Made by a program: the position numbers and the translations under genes | Notes under the pieces: model-generated | Database searches by the model: none | What the model was told of the DNA's origin: nothing | What the model saw: the letters and a program-made list of their open reading frames with translations, nothing else | Source: Treponema sp. | GTDB lineage: Bacteria > Spirochaetota > Spirochaetia > Treponematales > Treponemataceae | Direction: 5' to 3' | Assembly: GCA_017938365.1 (NCBI GenBank) | Contig: JAGBBT010000008.1 | Location: 1 to 37,921 of the forward strand | Length of the DNA: 37,921 bases | Shown here: piece after piece, positions 23,669 through 33,148 of the stretch | How the letters are laid out: the number at the start of each line of letters is the position of its first letter | How positions within the stretch are numbered: the stretch's first letter is position 1

Positions 23669-24787
23669 TTTTTGATTAACAACATCATTTAATACATCAA
23701 TAGTTTTCCTTGCAGTTTTTTCCCAACTAAATCGTTTTGTCCATTCAATTCCACCAGAAATAAGTTTCTTTCTAAGTTCGTTATCACAAGCTATTTTTTC
23801 AATAGATTCTGCCATCTGATCAATATTATCACTATCAAAATAAATTGCATTATTACCAGCAATTTCACTTAAAGCACCGGAATTAGAACAAGCAACAGGA
23901 ATACCAGTCGCCATTGCTTCCAAAACAGGAAGACCGACTCCTTCATTTATAGACGGAAAAATACAACCTTCACTACCAGAGTATAACATTGGAAAATTTT
24001 CATGTGGAAAAAATCCCGTAATAAATATATCAGAAGAACAAGAAGATTTTAAAACGGCATCCCTTACAAAACTAGAATAATCACCATCACTTCCTGCAAG
24101 AACAAGACGATGTGGTAATCCTGTTTTTTCTTTAAATTTAGAAAAAGCTTTTATTAATTCAACATGTTTTTTTGTAGCATTTGATAATCTAGACGGATAA
24201 ATAAAATATGGTCGTTGAATGGCAAAAGGTTTAATATCAATAATATTTTGGGAGAGCATTTGCCTAGGATAAAATTCAGAATGATCAATCCCATTATGAA
24301 TTACAATAATTTTATCCCCATTAATACCTAATTTTTCTAAATCTTTTCTTATGAATTGACTTGCAACAATTATTCTAGAGGCATTTTTTAAGCCGACCAA
24401 TAATCTTAAGGCTTTACTAGAAATAATTTCTGATGCATACACTTCTGAAACAACATCATTTACAACAGCAACTCCAGGAACATTGCAAAACAATGGTATA
24501 TAGTGAGCACCAGCAGGATACAAAACAACATCATACTTTCTTTTTTTTGCAAAAAAATTTACACAAGTATAATGCCAAATTCTTTTTATTTTGCGACTAT
24601 CAGGTAATGCTACAGCTGCATACTTAAATCCATTGTTAGCACCAAAAGTATATCTATCTATTTCGGCACCAAAAAGTTCAAATTCAAATTCTTCATCATT
24701 ATGCAAATTCTCTGTTAGAGAATCTAAATATGAACCAATTCCAGATTTACCATGATTGCAGCCGAAAGTATCAATTCCAACTTTCAT
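23666..24787 (-). CDS. GT4-family glycosyltransferase
   Basis: A cytoplasmic, probably membrane-associated, retaining glycosyltransferase of 373 aa with a GT-B fold. The N-terminal acceptor domain starts with MKVGIDTFGCNHGKSGIGSY, which has the usual glycine loop. The donor domain contains IHNGIDHSEFYP near 165-176, PYFIYPSRL at about 193, and the nucleotide-sugar signature FPSINEGVGLPVLEAMATG near 277-295, with the two family Glu residues. C-terminal KRFSWEKTA is also typical. There is no Shine-Dalgarno sequence, and an extended -10 element ends 7 bases before the ATG. It faces a helicase gene across 47 bases. The likely role is in lipopolysaccharide-like glycolipid or surface glycan; the sugar is unknown. 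Confidence 0.88.
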   Translation of the reverse strand: MKVGIDTFGCNHGKSGIGSYLDSLTENLHNDEEFEFELFGAEIDRYTFGANNGFKYAAVALPDSRKIKRIWHYTCVNFFAKKRKYDVVLYPAGAHYIPLFCNVPGVAVVNDVVSEVYASEIISSKALRLLVGLKNASRIIVASQFIRKDLEKLGINGDKIIVIHNGIDHSEFYPRQMLSQNIIDIKPFAIQRPYFIYPSRLSNATKKHVELIKAFSKFKEKTGLPHRLVLAGSDGDYSSFVRDAVLKSSCSSDIFITGFFPHENFPMLYSGSEGCIFPSINEGVGLPVLEAMATGIPVACSNSGALSEIAGNNAIYFDSDNIDQMAESIEKIACDNELRKKLISGGIEWTKRFSWEKTARKTIDVLNDVVNQK

Positions 24788-24794
24788 AAATATG

Positions 24795-24803
24795 ATTATA
24801 GCA
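24795..24803 (-). promoter_or_regulatory. Extended -10 promoter of the GT4 gene
   Basis: TGCTATAAT on the minus strand is a full consensus extended -10 (TGnTATAAT). Only 7 bases follow before the ATG at 24787, so transcription should begin at or next to the start codon. No -35 is recognisable. Confidence 0.62.
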
Positions 24804-24818
24804 AGATTATTTTTTCTA

Positions 24819-24827
24819 TGCTATAGT
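24819..24827 (+). promoter_or_regulatory. Extended -10 promoter of the RNA helicase gene
   Basis: TGCTATAGT on the plus strand is an extended -10, also with exactly 7 bases before its ATG at 24835. It is the mirror image of the element at 24795-24803 across a 15-bp A/T-rich centre. Confidence 0.6.
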
Positions 24828-24834
24828 AAGATTT

Positions 24835-26025
24835 ATGGAAAAGGACACATCATTCTCAGCTCTTAATATTTCAGAAAAGCTTATAGAAAAATTACTATTA
24901 AACAATATAACAACACCAACAGCTGTTCAATCTCAAGTTATACCTACAATTGCGATTGGAAAATCTCTGCTATTCCAAAGTGAAACAGGAACAGGAAAGA
25001 CATTTGCATATTTATTGCCACTAATCACAAAAATTGAAAATGATGCAAACCCTACAAAAGCAATAAAACTTTTAGTCATAGCACCAACGATAGAATTAGC
25101 AAGTCAAATAAAAACGCAAGTTCAATTGATTACACAAGTAAAATCTACATTAATTGTTGGTGGAGCACCAATTAAAAGACAAATAGAAAACTTAAAAGAA
25201 AAACCTGCTATTGTTGTTGGTACACCAGCAAGAATCCTCGAATTATTTCATCTAAAAAAATTAAAATTAGAATATATTAATGCAATAGTTCTGGACGAAG
25301 TCGATAGATTAATTTCGCCAGAACTACGGGATTATACATTAAATTTGCTTAACGCACCTAAAAAAGATATACAATTAATTGCATGTAGTGCAACAATTAC
25401 AAAATCAACACAAAAATTACTGTCAGACACAAAAATAAAATCAGACGGAACAATAGAAAATAATATAGAAACAATATTTTTACCTCCAGAAGATGTCTTA
25501 AGAAAAAGAATAAAGCACATAGCTGTTTTTTCAGAACAAAGAAACAAAATAGAAACATTAAGAAAAATACTTATATCAGAAAAACCAAAAAAAACGCTTA
25601 TATTTACAAGCAAGTTAGATCAAGTCGAAAACATTCTCTCAAAATTAAAATATAAAAATATAGAATGTGCAGGTTTACATGCAAAAATAAACAAAACAGA
25701 CAGAAAATCAACTATCGATAAATTCAGAAATGGTAAATGCCCTATCTTAATAACAAGTGACTTGACTAGTAGGGGACTTGATATTCAGGATATAACACAT
25801 GTTATTCAGATGGATATGCCATCTAACGAAGATTTTTTTGTTCATAGAGCAGGAAGAACTGCAAGAGCAGGAAAAACAGGAATAAACATTGTAATTGGAG
25901 ATGAATACGAATTACATAAATATGCTTCTCTCGAAAAAAAACTAGGTTTAACAGTTTATCCAAAAGTTTTATACAAAGGAAGTTTAATAGCTCCTGAAAA
26001 AATAATGACAGATGATTTTAATTAA
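24835..26025 (+). CDS. DEAD-box type ATP-dependent RNA helicase
   Basis: A two-domain superfamily 2 RNA helicase of 396 aa that remodels RNA or ribonucleoproteins. Motifs in order: Q motif TPTAVQSQVIP at 27-37 (Q32), Walker A SETGTGKT at 49-56, PTIELASQI (Ia), VVGTPARIL (Ib), Walker B LDEVDRL at about 153, CSATI (III), TLIFTSK (IV), ITSDLTSRGLDI (V) and HRAGRTARAG (VI). The Walker B tetrad is DEVD instead of DEAD. It is a minimal core with only a short C-terminal tail, so no extra RNA-binding domain gives away its substrate. No ribosome-binding site precedes the start. Confidence 0.95.
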   Translation: MEKDTSFSALNISEKLIEKLLLNNITTPTAVQSQVIPTIAIGKSLLFQSETGTGKTFAYLLPLITKIENDANPTKAIKLLVIAPTIELASQIKTQVQLITQVKSTLIVGGAPIKRQIENLKEKPAIVVGTPARILELFHLKKLKLEYINAIVLDEVDRLISPELRDYTLNLLNAPKKDIQLIACSATITKSTQKLLSDTKIKSDGTIENNIETIFLPPEDVLRKRIKHIAVFSEQRNKIETLRKILISEKPKKTLIFTSKLDQVENILSKLKYKNIECAGLHAKINKTDRKSTIDKFRNGKCPILITSDLTSRGLDIQDITHVIQMDMPSNEDFFVHRAGRTARAGKTGINIVIGDEYELHKYASLEKKLGLTVYPKVLYKGSLIAPEKIMTDDFN

Positions 26026-26059
26026 TAAAATTTATCAACTTTCTTTTACAAAACTCTGA

Positions 26060-26089
26060 TTGAAACATACACTCTGTTTCGGTTATAAT
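26060..26089 (+). promoter_or_regulatory. Promoter of smc
   Basis: TTGAAA (26060-26065) and TATAAT (26084-26089) are separated by 18 bases. The predicted leader of about 28 bases contains GAGG, 7 bases before the GTG start. Confidence 0.75.
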
Positions 26090-26124
26090 TAAAAGATATT
26101 CATACAAAAAAAAGAGGTCTTTTC

Positions 26125-29100
26125 GTGTTTCTAAAAAGTCTAGATATATTTGGCTTTAAATCTTTTGCTGATCGAACCCATGTTGAATTTGCAGATGGAA
26201 TAACAGCATTATTAGGTCCCAATGGATGTGGAAAAAGTAATGTTGTAGATGCTGTTAAATGGGTACTAGCAGAAAACAGAGCAAAAAATCTTCGAGCAGA
26301 CACGATGGAATCCGTTATATTCAATGGAACAGAAACAAGACCTCCATTAAATATTGCCGAAGTAACTTTGACAATTTCAAACGAAAACGGCCTACTCCCA
26401 ATGGAAGACAGCGAAATTGCGATAAAAAGACGCTTATATCGCTCTGGAGAAAATGAATATTATATAAATAACAGACAAGTTGGACCAACAGAAATTCGCC
26501 GACTTTTTATGGATACAGGTGTTGGAAAAGCAGCCTACTCTGTTATGGAACAAGGTAAAATCGACCAAATTCTTTCTAGTAAACCAGAAGATAGACGTTA
26601 TTTGTTCGAAGAAGCAGCTGGTATCAGTAGATCAAAAGCAGAATGTGCAGAAGCTGAAAGAGAATTAGAACGAACACGTCAAAATTTAGCACAAATTGAA
26701 GTCGCCCTTGTAGAAAACAAAAGAAACTACGAAACTCTTAAAACTCAAAGTGAAAAAACAATAAAATATCGCAAATTAAAAGAAGATATTTTTAATTATG
26801 AATTAGATATTCAACTATTAAAATTAAAAAACTTTACACAAGACAAAGCTAGACAAGAAGCAGAAAAAAAAGAAATAGAAGAAAAAAGAGATATTATTCA
26901 AAAAGAAATATCTGCAATACTAGAAACCTTAACAGAAAATAACGATAAAATAAAAGATCTTCAAATAAAAATGAACGAACTTCAGATTGAATTAGTAAAA
27001 ATTCAAACTGAAAAAACATCAAAATTAGAAATGGCACAACAACTTAATCTTCAATCTGGGAAATTAAGAGAAAAAATTGGAACTTTGGAAGTAAAGAAAA
27101 GTGCTGTTCAAGAAAGAATCGACACATTAACAGAAGAAATTGATGAAGAAGAAGCTGATTTACATACAAAGACAAAACAACTTAATGATATAAAAACAAA
27201 TATAGATTCATTCCAAGAGAACATAGCAACAGCATCAAGCCAAATTACAGAAAATGACAGACTAGCAGCTGAATGTTCTACAGAAATAGAAAAATTAAAT
27301 AACGAAAGAATAGAATACCAAAAACAATTAGGTTCGATAACAGAAGATATCGTAAAAGAGCTTGATGCAAAATTAAAGGAATCAGGATTTTCAACATCAG
27401 CAAATACAAAAGCAAAAGAAGAATTAGAAAATTCAATTGCTAAATTAAAAATATTTGCTACAGGACGCAAAAATATATTTTCAGATTATTCATCGATAAA
27501 AGGACATTCAGAAGAGGAAAATATCTCTTTAATAAAGGATGCAATAAAAGCCTTTGAAGAAGTTTCAAATACAGTCGATTCAATTCAAGAGTTATTTAAA
27601 AACTATTCTTCAACAATGCCAAGTTTTATTGAAGACTTTTTATCTCCTGAAGGAATTATTACAAAAAAACGAACTATTGATAATAAAATTTCTGAAAATC
27701 AATCTAAAATTGATACAATCCAAAATCAAATAAAAGACTACAAAAGTCAAAATATTGATCTCATAAAAAAAATAGATGATTACAAAGAAACTCTAAATCA
27801 ATTAAGAGTCACTGAAGCTGCTATGAATGGTCAAATTTCTGTGGCAAAAAGTAAAGTTGACTTATTAAAGCGAAATTTAGCATCAGAACAAACAAATATA
27901 AAACAATATGATGAAGAACTTTATGAAGAACAAAGAAGATTAGAAGATTTAAATGACCAGATAATAGACATTCAAAGCGAATTATCATCTATTGAACACA
28001 GAGGATCAAAATGTGCTGAAGAATTAGGAAATATAAATGATGAAATTTCTAAATGTAATTCTTCAGTAAGTGGAACAGAAACTAAACTAAAGAAAAAACA
28101 AGAAGAACAATCTCATTGTCAAGAAAAATACGAAAGACTAACACTTAACCTTGTAACTAGCGACAATGATATTAGAAATATAAAGCAAAACTTTATTGAT
28201 ACACATTCCAGAGACCTTATGGAATTTGAAGAGCGAATGTACAAGATTACAACACATTCTGCTGTTCTACGAGAAAAATTAACAGAAGCAAAGGAAGATT
28301 TGAAAAATCTTGGTTCTGTAAACCTTATGGCTCCAGAAGAATTTGAAGAGCAAAAAGAACGTTACGAAAAATTACAAGCAAGTTTTGATGATACAAATAA
28401 ATCATTAGAAAACTTAATCAGAGTTTCTGAAGAAATTAAATCAAAATCTACAGAAATGTTCTTAGACACATATAATAAAATTAAAAAGAACTTTCATAAT
28501 ATGTTCAGAAGACTATTTAATGGAGGTCGTGGAGAACTTCGCCTTGTAGATCCACAAAATGTACTAACAACAGGTATTGATATTTTCGCTCAACCACCAG
28601 GAAAGAAACTGGAGAACATTGCGCTTCTTTCCGGTGGAGAAAAAACAATGACAGCAGTAGCACTCTTATTTGCTACATATCAGGTTAGACCTTCCCCATT
28701 CTGTTTATTAGATGAAATTGATGCAGCCCTCGATGATAAAAATGTAACTAGTTTTGTACAAGCATTGCGTTCATTTGCAAAGTTATCGCAATATATTGTA
28801 ATTACCCACAATAAAAAAACAGTTATGGGTGCTAAAACAATGCTGGGAGTAACAATGCAAGAATCAGGTGTTAGTAAAATATTAACAATGAGGCTTGATA
28901 GAGATATTGAATCATATTCAGAATATGACGAAGTTGAAGAATTTATTGAAGAAGATGTTGAACCAGAACAAAACGTTTACATTCCTCCTCGTCCAGCAAA
29001 AAGAATTCATAATCCAGACGGAACAATAACAGATCCTGAATTAGAAATTCGTGCTGCAGCTGCAAAAAAAGCGAGAGATGAAGCAAAAGCAGCCCGAAAA

Positions 29101-29160
29101 GCTATAGAAGAAAAAGAATCAAAAAATAATTCTGAGCAAAAAGAAGAGTTCAAGGAATAA
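26125..29160 (+). CDS. smc: Chromosome segregation protein SMC, short form with atypical central region
   Basis: A DNA-organising ATPase that acts as a homodimer with ScpA/ScpB. Start GTG 26125 follows GAGG by 7 bases. The N-terminal head has Walker A GPNGCGKSN at 31-39, YRSGENEYYINNRQVGP, DTGVGKAAYSVMEQGKID and EEAAGISRSKAE, all strongly SMC-like. The C-terminal head has LGSVNLMAPEEFEEQKERYE, the ABC signature LLSGGEKTMTAVALLFA and Walker B CLLDEIDAALDD. Two coiled-coil arms span about 165-400 and 510-760. The roughly 110 residues between them do not show the hinge domain expected there. At 1011 aa it is nearly 200 aa shorter than typical SMC, even with an unusual 100-aa acidic then Ala/Lys-rich C-terminal tail. 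It is the first gene of a five-gene operon ending with serS. Confidence 0.93.
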   Translation: MFLKSLDIFGFKSFADRTHVEFADGITALLGPNGCGKSNVVDAVKWVLAENRAKNLRADTMESVIFNGTETRPPLNIAEVTLTISNENGLLPMEDSEIAIKRRLYRSGENEYYINNRQVGPTEIRRLFMDTGVGKAAYSVMEQGKIDQILSSKPEDRRYLFEEAAGISRSKAECAEAERELERTRQNLAQIEVALVENKRNYETLKTQSEKTIKYRKLKEDIFNYELDIQLLKLKNFTQDKARQEAEKKEIEEKRDIIQKEISAILETLTENNDKIKDLQIKMNELQIELVKIQTEKTSKLEMAQQLNLQSGKLREKIGTLEVKKSAVQERIDTLTEEIDEEEADLHTKTKQLNDIKTNIDSFQENIATASSQITENDRLAAECSTEIEKLNNERIEYQKQLGSITEDIVKELDAKLKESGFSTSANTKAKEELENSIAKLKIFATGRKNIFSDYSSIKGHSEEENISLIKDAIKAFEEVSNTVDSIQELFKNYSSTMPSFIEDFLSPEGIITKKRTIDNKISENQSKIDTIQNQIKDYKSQNIDLIKKIDDYKETLNQLRVTEAAMNGQISVAKSKVDLLKRNLASEQTNIKQYDEELYEEQRRLEDLNDQIIDIQSELSSIEHRGSKCAEELGNINDEISKCNSSVSGTETKLKKKQEEQSHCQEKYERLTLNLVTSDNDIRNIKQNFIDTHSRDLMEFEERMYKITTHSAVLREKLTEAKEDLKNLGSVNLMAPEEFEEQKERYEKLQASFDDTNKSLENLIRVSEEIKSKSTEMFLDTYNKIKKNFHNMFRRLFNGGRGELRLVDPQNVLTTGIDIFAQPPGKKLENIALLSGGEKTMTAVALLFATYQVRPSPFCLLDEIDAALDDKNVTSFVQALRSFAKLSQYIVITHNKKTVMGAKTMLGVTMQESGVSKILTMRLDRDIESYSEYDEVEEFIEEDVEPEQNVYIPPRPAKRIHNPDGTITDPELEIRAAAAKKARDEAKAARKAIEEKESKNNSEQKEEFKE

Positions 29161-29162
29161 AA

Positions 29163-29525
29163 ATGGATTTTGACGATATAAAAATAAAATTCAGAACCTT
29201 TATTCATGAAAAAACTCTATTAAGTTTTGTTTTGGGGATATTATTAGCATTCTTTTTAATTGCAATGATAATTATATACATACAAAGTTCTCCAAAACAA
29301 AGTAAACTAGTAAATAAACAAGAAAATATTATTTTAGACAGTGAAATCATGATTCCAAACCTACCAAATGTAGAAAAAGATTATTATCCGTCTCGAATAA
29401 CAAAAAATAAATGGACAAAAGAAGAAGTAGAAGAATGGCTTACAGTGCCAAATCAGGAGAACTTAAAACAAATAGAAAATTCAAATGATAAAATCATAAA
29501 AGAATTAATAGGAGTTGCACCTTAA
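29163..29525 (+). CDS. Small single-pass membrane protein of unknown function
   Basis: A 120-aa protein I do not recognise. It has a short basic and acidic N-terminus, one strong transmembrane helix at about residues 20-42 (LSFVLGILLAFFLIAMIIIY), and a polar extracytoplasmic or cytoplasmic tail of 75 residues with the KWTKEEVEEWL segment. AAGGA lies inside the end of smc, and the start is 2 bases after the smc stop. Its stop overlaps the next start (TAATG). The tight coupling on both sides argues that it is a real gene translated with smc and the downstream lipoprotein. Confidence 0.72.
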   Translation: MDFDDIKIKFRTFIHEKTLLSFVLGILLAFFLIAMIIIYIQSSPKQSKLVNKQENIILDSEIMIPNLPNVEKDYYPSRITKNKWTKEEVEEWLTVPNQENLKQIENSNDKIIKELIGVAP

Positions 29526-31051
29526 TGAAAAGAAATTTTTTTTTATTAATATTAATTTCTTCATTATTTTTATTTTCATGTTCCTCAACAAAAAATATAG
29601 CTCCTCAAGAAAATACTATAGAACAAGAAAAAAACTCACAATCGACCGAACAAACCGAACAGACAATAGAACAACCTCAAACAGAATCAGATTCAAAAAC
29701 AAATGAACAAGAAGATACACCTATTTTTGAAAAAATACCAGAAGATGAAATCTTAACAGAAATATTTGTCGAAAATGAAAAAACTTCAATTTCGACAAAT
29801 AAAATTCCAGAATTACAAGTAAACGACAAAGTTATTTTAGAAGAATCAGAACCACAATCAATCACAATAACTCAAAAGGATTCAGAAAATACAAATAAAC
29901 AAACTTCATCAAAACAAAACGATAAACAAATCCATATCGGTAAAGAAGAAAAAGAAATAATTGAAAAAAATACACTTACTGAACAAGAAAATATAGCAGA
30001 CCAAACAGAAAGTAAAGAGATAACAACAAATAAAGAAACCGAAATCGAACAAGAAACTCAACAACCCCTTCAAACAAACTCTAATACTGAAGAACAAGAA
30101 GAGCAAAAATTACAACAAAACGAAAAAGAAACAGAAGAACAACAGATAATATCTACACCAACAACCCCATCTCGTTCAATGACTGTAAAAAACAATCAGT
30201 ACATAGAAGTAAATTATCCAGGATCAGGTTGGGTATATATAGGAGAAACAGAAAAAACACCTTTATTCAGTTATTTTGGAAGAAAATTAGGTACAGAAAA
30301 CACATCTTTTACACTACGCTCTCGTAAAGCAGGAAAGACAGTTTTACACTTTTATAAAAATGACGCCCTAACCTCACGATATATAGACGATTATTTAGAA
30401 GTTATAGTACAAGATGAATCAGCAACACCAGGAACAAAATCAGTAGCTCCCTCTTATGCAGAAATCGTACCTCCAAAACCTGAAAGAAGAGTTACAGAAG
30501 AACAAACTGAAGAAAAAAAACAAAGTGAACAAACAATAAAAAACAATACAAAAGAAAATCCCTCACAGACAACAGAAAATACTCCTATAAAAGCAAAACC
30601 TCAAAAGGAAGAAGTTGTATCTGTAGTTTCATCAATTTCAAAAGAAGATGAAAATGTAAAAACAATTATTCAAGATACAGAAGAAAAAGAAAATTATTCA
30701 ATTCCTAGAAATAATGATAACAAGACTCAAGAATCTCAAACAATTCAACAACAAATTGAAGATATATTCATTGGCAATTTATTAGAAGAAGCAAAAAAAT
30801 CTTTTCAGGCAAAAGACTACGAAAAAGCTTTACTGCAAATAGAAAAATACCTAGAAACAGAAAGCAAAAAAATTGACGAAGCCCTTTATGTAAAAGCACA
30901 AATATTAGAAGCAGATTCACCTAAAAAAAATATAAAAGAAGCACTTAATACCTATGATGAACTCATAAAAAAATACCCATCAAGTTCTTACTGGGAAAAA
31001 GCAAATAAAAGAAAAATCTTTCTCAAAAGGTTTTATATAAATATCAGATAA
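29525..31051 (+). CDS. Glu/Gln/Thr-rich lipoprotein with a beta-sandwich-like and a TPR-like domain
   Basis: A 508-aa lipoprotein. The signal sequence FFLLILISSLFLFSC ends in a good lipobox (LFSC), with the lipidated Cys at about 19. Residues about 25-215 are a low-complexity linker rich in Glu, Gln, Thr and Asn. A compact folded segment follows at about 218-300 (YIEVNYPGSGWVYIGE, then FTLRSRKAGKTVLHFYKND), which looks like a beta-sandwich domain. A second polar linker covers about 305-410. The C-terminal about 90 residues contain TPR-like repeats (AKKSFQAKDYEKALLQIEKY, ALNTYDELIKKYPSSSYWEK) resembling the BamD/YbgF type. It overlaps the preceding gene by one base. It probably spans from a membrane across the periplasm; function unknown. 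Confidence 0.68.
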   Translation: MKRNFFLLILISSLFLFSCSSTKNIAPQENTIEQEKNSQSTEQTEQTIEQPQTESDSKTNEQEDTPIFEKIPEDEILTEIFVENEKTSISTNKIPELQVNDKVILEESEPQSITITQKDSENTNKQTSSKQNDKQIHIGKEEKEIIEKNTLTEQENIADQTESKEITTNKETEIEQETQQPLQTNSNTEEQEEQKLQQNEKETEEQQIISTPTTPSRSMTVKNNQYIEVNYPGSGWVYIGETEKTPLFSYFGRKLGTENTSFTLRSRKAGKTVLHFYKNDALTSRYIDDYLEVIVQDESATPGTKSVAPSYAEIVPPKPERRVTEEQTEEKKQSEQTIKNNTKENPSQTTENTPIKAKPQKEEVVSVVSSISKEDENVKTIIQDTEEKENYSIPRNNDNKTQESQTIQQQIEDIFIGNLLEEAKKSFQAKDYEKALLQIEKYLETESKKIDEALYVKAQILEADSPKKNIKEALNTYDELIKKYPSSSYWEKANKRKIFLKRFYINIR

Positions 31052-31064
31052 ATAGGAGTATATT

Positions 31065-31775
31065 ATGAAAACAACAAAATCAGTTTCTTTATTAATTTTA
31101 TTAACAGTTCTGTTTACATCATGTACTGTAAGACAAGTACAACACAATAAAAGAACCGTAAGTGTAAGTGGCTCAGGAACCGTTGTTGTTGAGGCTGAAA
31201 CAGCAACAATAATTCTATCGGTTATCACAACAGCAAGAGATGCAACAACTGCAGCAACTAATAATGCAACAAAAATGAACGCTGTAAACGAGGCAATATT
31301 AGCATTAGGCGTTGATAAAGAATCTATTTCAACACAGAATTATTCTATAAGACAAGATACTTCAACAATCAATACAAGAATAATATATGGAGACTATAAA
31401 GTTTCTAATGAAATAAAAGTATTCTTAAAAGACAAAGCATTGGCAAGTAAAGTAATTGATGAGGCAATAAAAGCTGGAGCTAATAGACTTTCTTCACTAA
31501 CATTTGGAGTTTTAGATGCAGAATTAGCAATAAAACAAGCCAGAATATTAGCAGTTCAGCAAGCACAAGAAGCTGCAGCATTAATAGCAGGAACAAGTGG
31601 AGCTGAATTAGGAAAAGTACTCACGATAGAAGAATATAGAAACAATTCTTACCCAAAATTAGCTCTTATGGAAACAGCAACAGCATTAGACAAAGCTGCA
31701 AATATTTCAACTCCAATTTCTGGAGGAAAAAGTTCTATTACAGTAAATGTAAATGCAACTTACGAATTGAAATAA
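31065..31775 (+). CDS. SIMPL-domain (DUF541) lipoprotein
   Basis: A 236-aa secreted protein. The hydrophobic signal SLLILLTVLFTSC ends in a relaxed spirochaetal lipobox, with Cys at 20. The mature part is one SIMPL domain: VSVSGSGTVVVEAETATI at about 32-49 is the family's opening motif. It is followed by SISTQNYSIRQD, VSNEIKVFLKDKALASKVID and a C-terminal Ala-rich helix ending in ITVNVNATYEL. Family members are periplasmic or surface proteins of poorly defined function, some linked to kinase signalling or oxidative stress. TAGGAG precedes the start. It lies between the smc-linked lipoprotein and serS in one transcription unit. Confidence 0.85.
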   Translation: MKTTKSVSLLILLTVLFTSCTVRQVQHNKRTVSVSGSGTVVVEAETATIILSVITTARDATTAATNNATKMNAVNEAILALGVDKESISTQNYSIRQDTSTINTRIIYGDYKVSNEIKVFLKDKALASKVIDEAIKAGANRLSSLTFGVLDAELAIKQARILAVQQAQEAAALIAGTSGAELGKVLTIEEYRNNSYPKLALMETATALDKAANISTPISGGKSSITVNVNATYELK

Positions 31776-31811
31776 AATAAATAAAAGAATAAAATCAAAA
31801 ACGAGGAACAT

Positions 31812-33140
31812 ATGCTTGATTATAAATTTATAAAAGACAATTTAGATGCAGTAAAACAAAACATAGTAAACAGAAACATGACAGCAGATGCTGACATTGT
31901 TGTTAAACTTTATGACGAAAGAACAACTTTAACTACACAACTTCAGGCATTACAACAAAAAAGAAATGAAAATGCCGCAAACATGAAACAAAAATTAGAT
32001 CCAGAAACTCGTCAAAAATACATAGAAGAAGGAAAAACATTAAAAGACCAAATAGCAGAAGCAGAAAAAATTCTTTCAGAAACAGAAGAAAAGCTTGAAG
32101 AAGCAGCAAGACAAATTCCGAATATGGCACATCCTGATACACCAATCGGAAAATTGGATACAGAAAATTTAGAAGTAAAAAAAGTTGGGATCCCTAGAAA
32201 ATTTACTTTCAAACCAAAAAGTCATGTAGAACTTGGCGAAGAATTGGATTTAATCGATTTTGAAAGAGCAACAAAAGTTTCTGGTTCTAAGTTTTATTAT
32301 CTTAAAAATGAAACTGTTTTTTTAGAACAGGCACTAATTATGTATGCTTTAAATATACTTCGTAAACACGGATTTACAACATTTATAACTCCTGATGTTG
32401 CTAGAGAAGAAGTATTAAAAGGAATCGGCTTTAATCCACGAGGAAACGAATCAAATGTTTATGCAATAGAAGAAGAAGGAACTTGTTTAGTTGCAACAGC
32501 AGAAATCACACTGGGTGGATACCATTCTGGAGAAATCCTAGAAAAATCTTCGCTTCCTCTTTTTTATAGTGGTTTAAGTCATTGTTTTAGAAGGGAAGCT
32601 GGTGCAGCAGGTCAGTTCTCAAAAGGACTTTATAGAGTTCATCAATTTGATAAAGTAGAAATGTTCGTATACTGTTTACCAGAGCAAAGTGACGAAATTC
32701 ATGAAAAACTTCGACAAATTGAAGAAGAAATTTTTACAGGCTTAGGAATCCCATTCCATGTTGTAGATACTTGTACAGGAGATTTAGGAGCACCTGCATA
32801 CAGAAAATGGGATATAGAGGCTTGGATGCCAAGTAGAGCAACAGAAGCAAGCCCTGATGGAGATTACGGAGAAGTAACATCTACATCAAACTGTACAGAT
32901 TTCCAAGCTCGTAGACTAAATGTAAAGTACCATGATGAAGATGGAAAAAACAAATATGTTCATATGTTAAATGGTACAGCCATTGCAGTAGGAAGAGCGA
33001 TGCTTGCAATAATGGAAAATTACCAAAACGAAGACGGTTCAATATCAATTCCAGAAGTTTTAGTTCCATTCTGTGGATTTGATAAAATTGGACCAAAAAG
33101 CAATATAAAAGATCCAGTTTATCATTCATCAAAAAAATAG
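31812..33140 (+). CDS. serS: Seryl-tRNA synthetase
   Basis: A class II aminoacyl-tRNA synthetase of 442 aa that charges tRNA-Ser and tRNA-Sec. The N-terminal helical arm (about 30-105) contains the long coiled coil that grips the tRNA (LQALQQKRNENAANMKQKLD). The catalytic domain shows LVATAEITLGG, motif 2 CFRREAGAAGQFSKGLYRVH with the usual FRxE arginine, EVTSTSNCTDFQARRL, and motif 3 LNGTAIAVGRAMLAIMENYQ. Length and motifs are normal for the bacterial enzyme. GAGGA precedes the start. A terminator follows directly, so serS is the last gene of the smc operon. Confidence 0.97.
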   Translation: MLDYKFIKDNLDAVKQNIVNRNMTADADIVVKLYDERTTLTTQLQALQQKRNENAANMKQKLDPETRQKYIEEGKTLKDQIAEAEKILSETEEKLEEAARQIPNMAHPDTPIGKLDTENLEVKKVGIPRKFTFKPKSHVELGEELDLIDFERATKVSGSKFYYLKNETVFLEQALIMYALNILRKHGFTTFITPDVAREEVLKGIGFNPRGNESNVYAIEEEGTCLVATAEITLGGYHSGEILEKSSLPLFYSGLSHCFRREAGAAGQFSKGLYRVHQFDKVEMFVYCLPEQSDEIHEKLRQIEEEIFTGLGIPFHVVDTCTGDLGAPAYRKWDIEAWMPSRATEASPDGDYGEVTSTSNCTDFQARRLNVKYHDEDGKNKYVHMLNGTAIAVGRAMLAIMENYQNEDGSISIPEVLVPFCGFDKIGPKSNIKDPVYHSSKK

Positions 33141-33148
33141 AAAAAATA

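Noticed and set aside
29515..29706. 63-codon plus-strand frame overlapping the start of the 29525 lipoprotein
   Set aside because: It is out of frame with a clear lipoprotein signal and produces an Arg/Thr-rich shadow; no ribosome site of its own.
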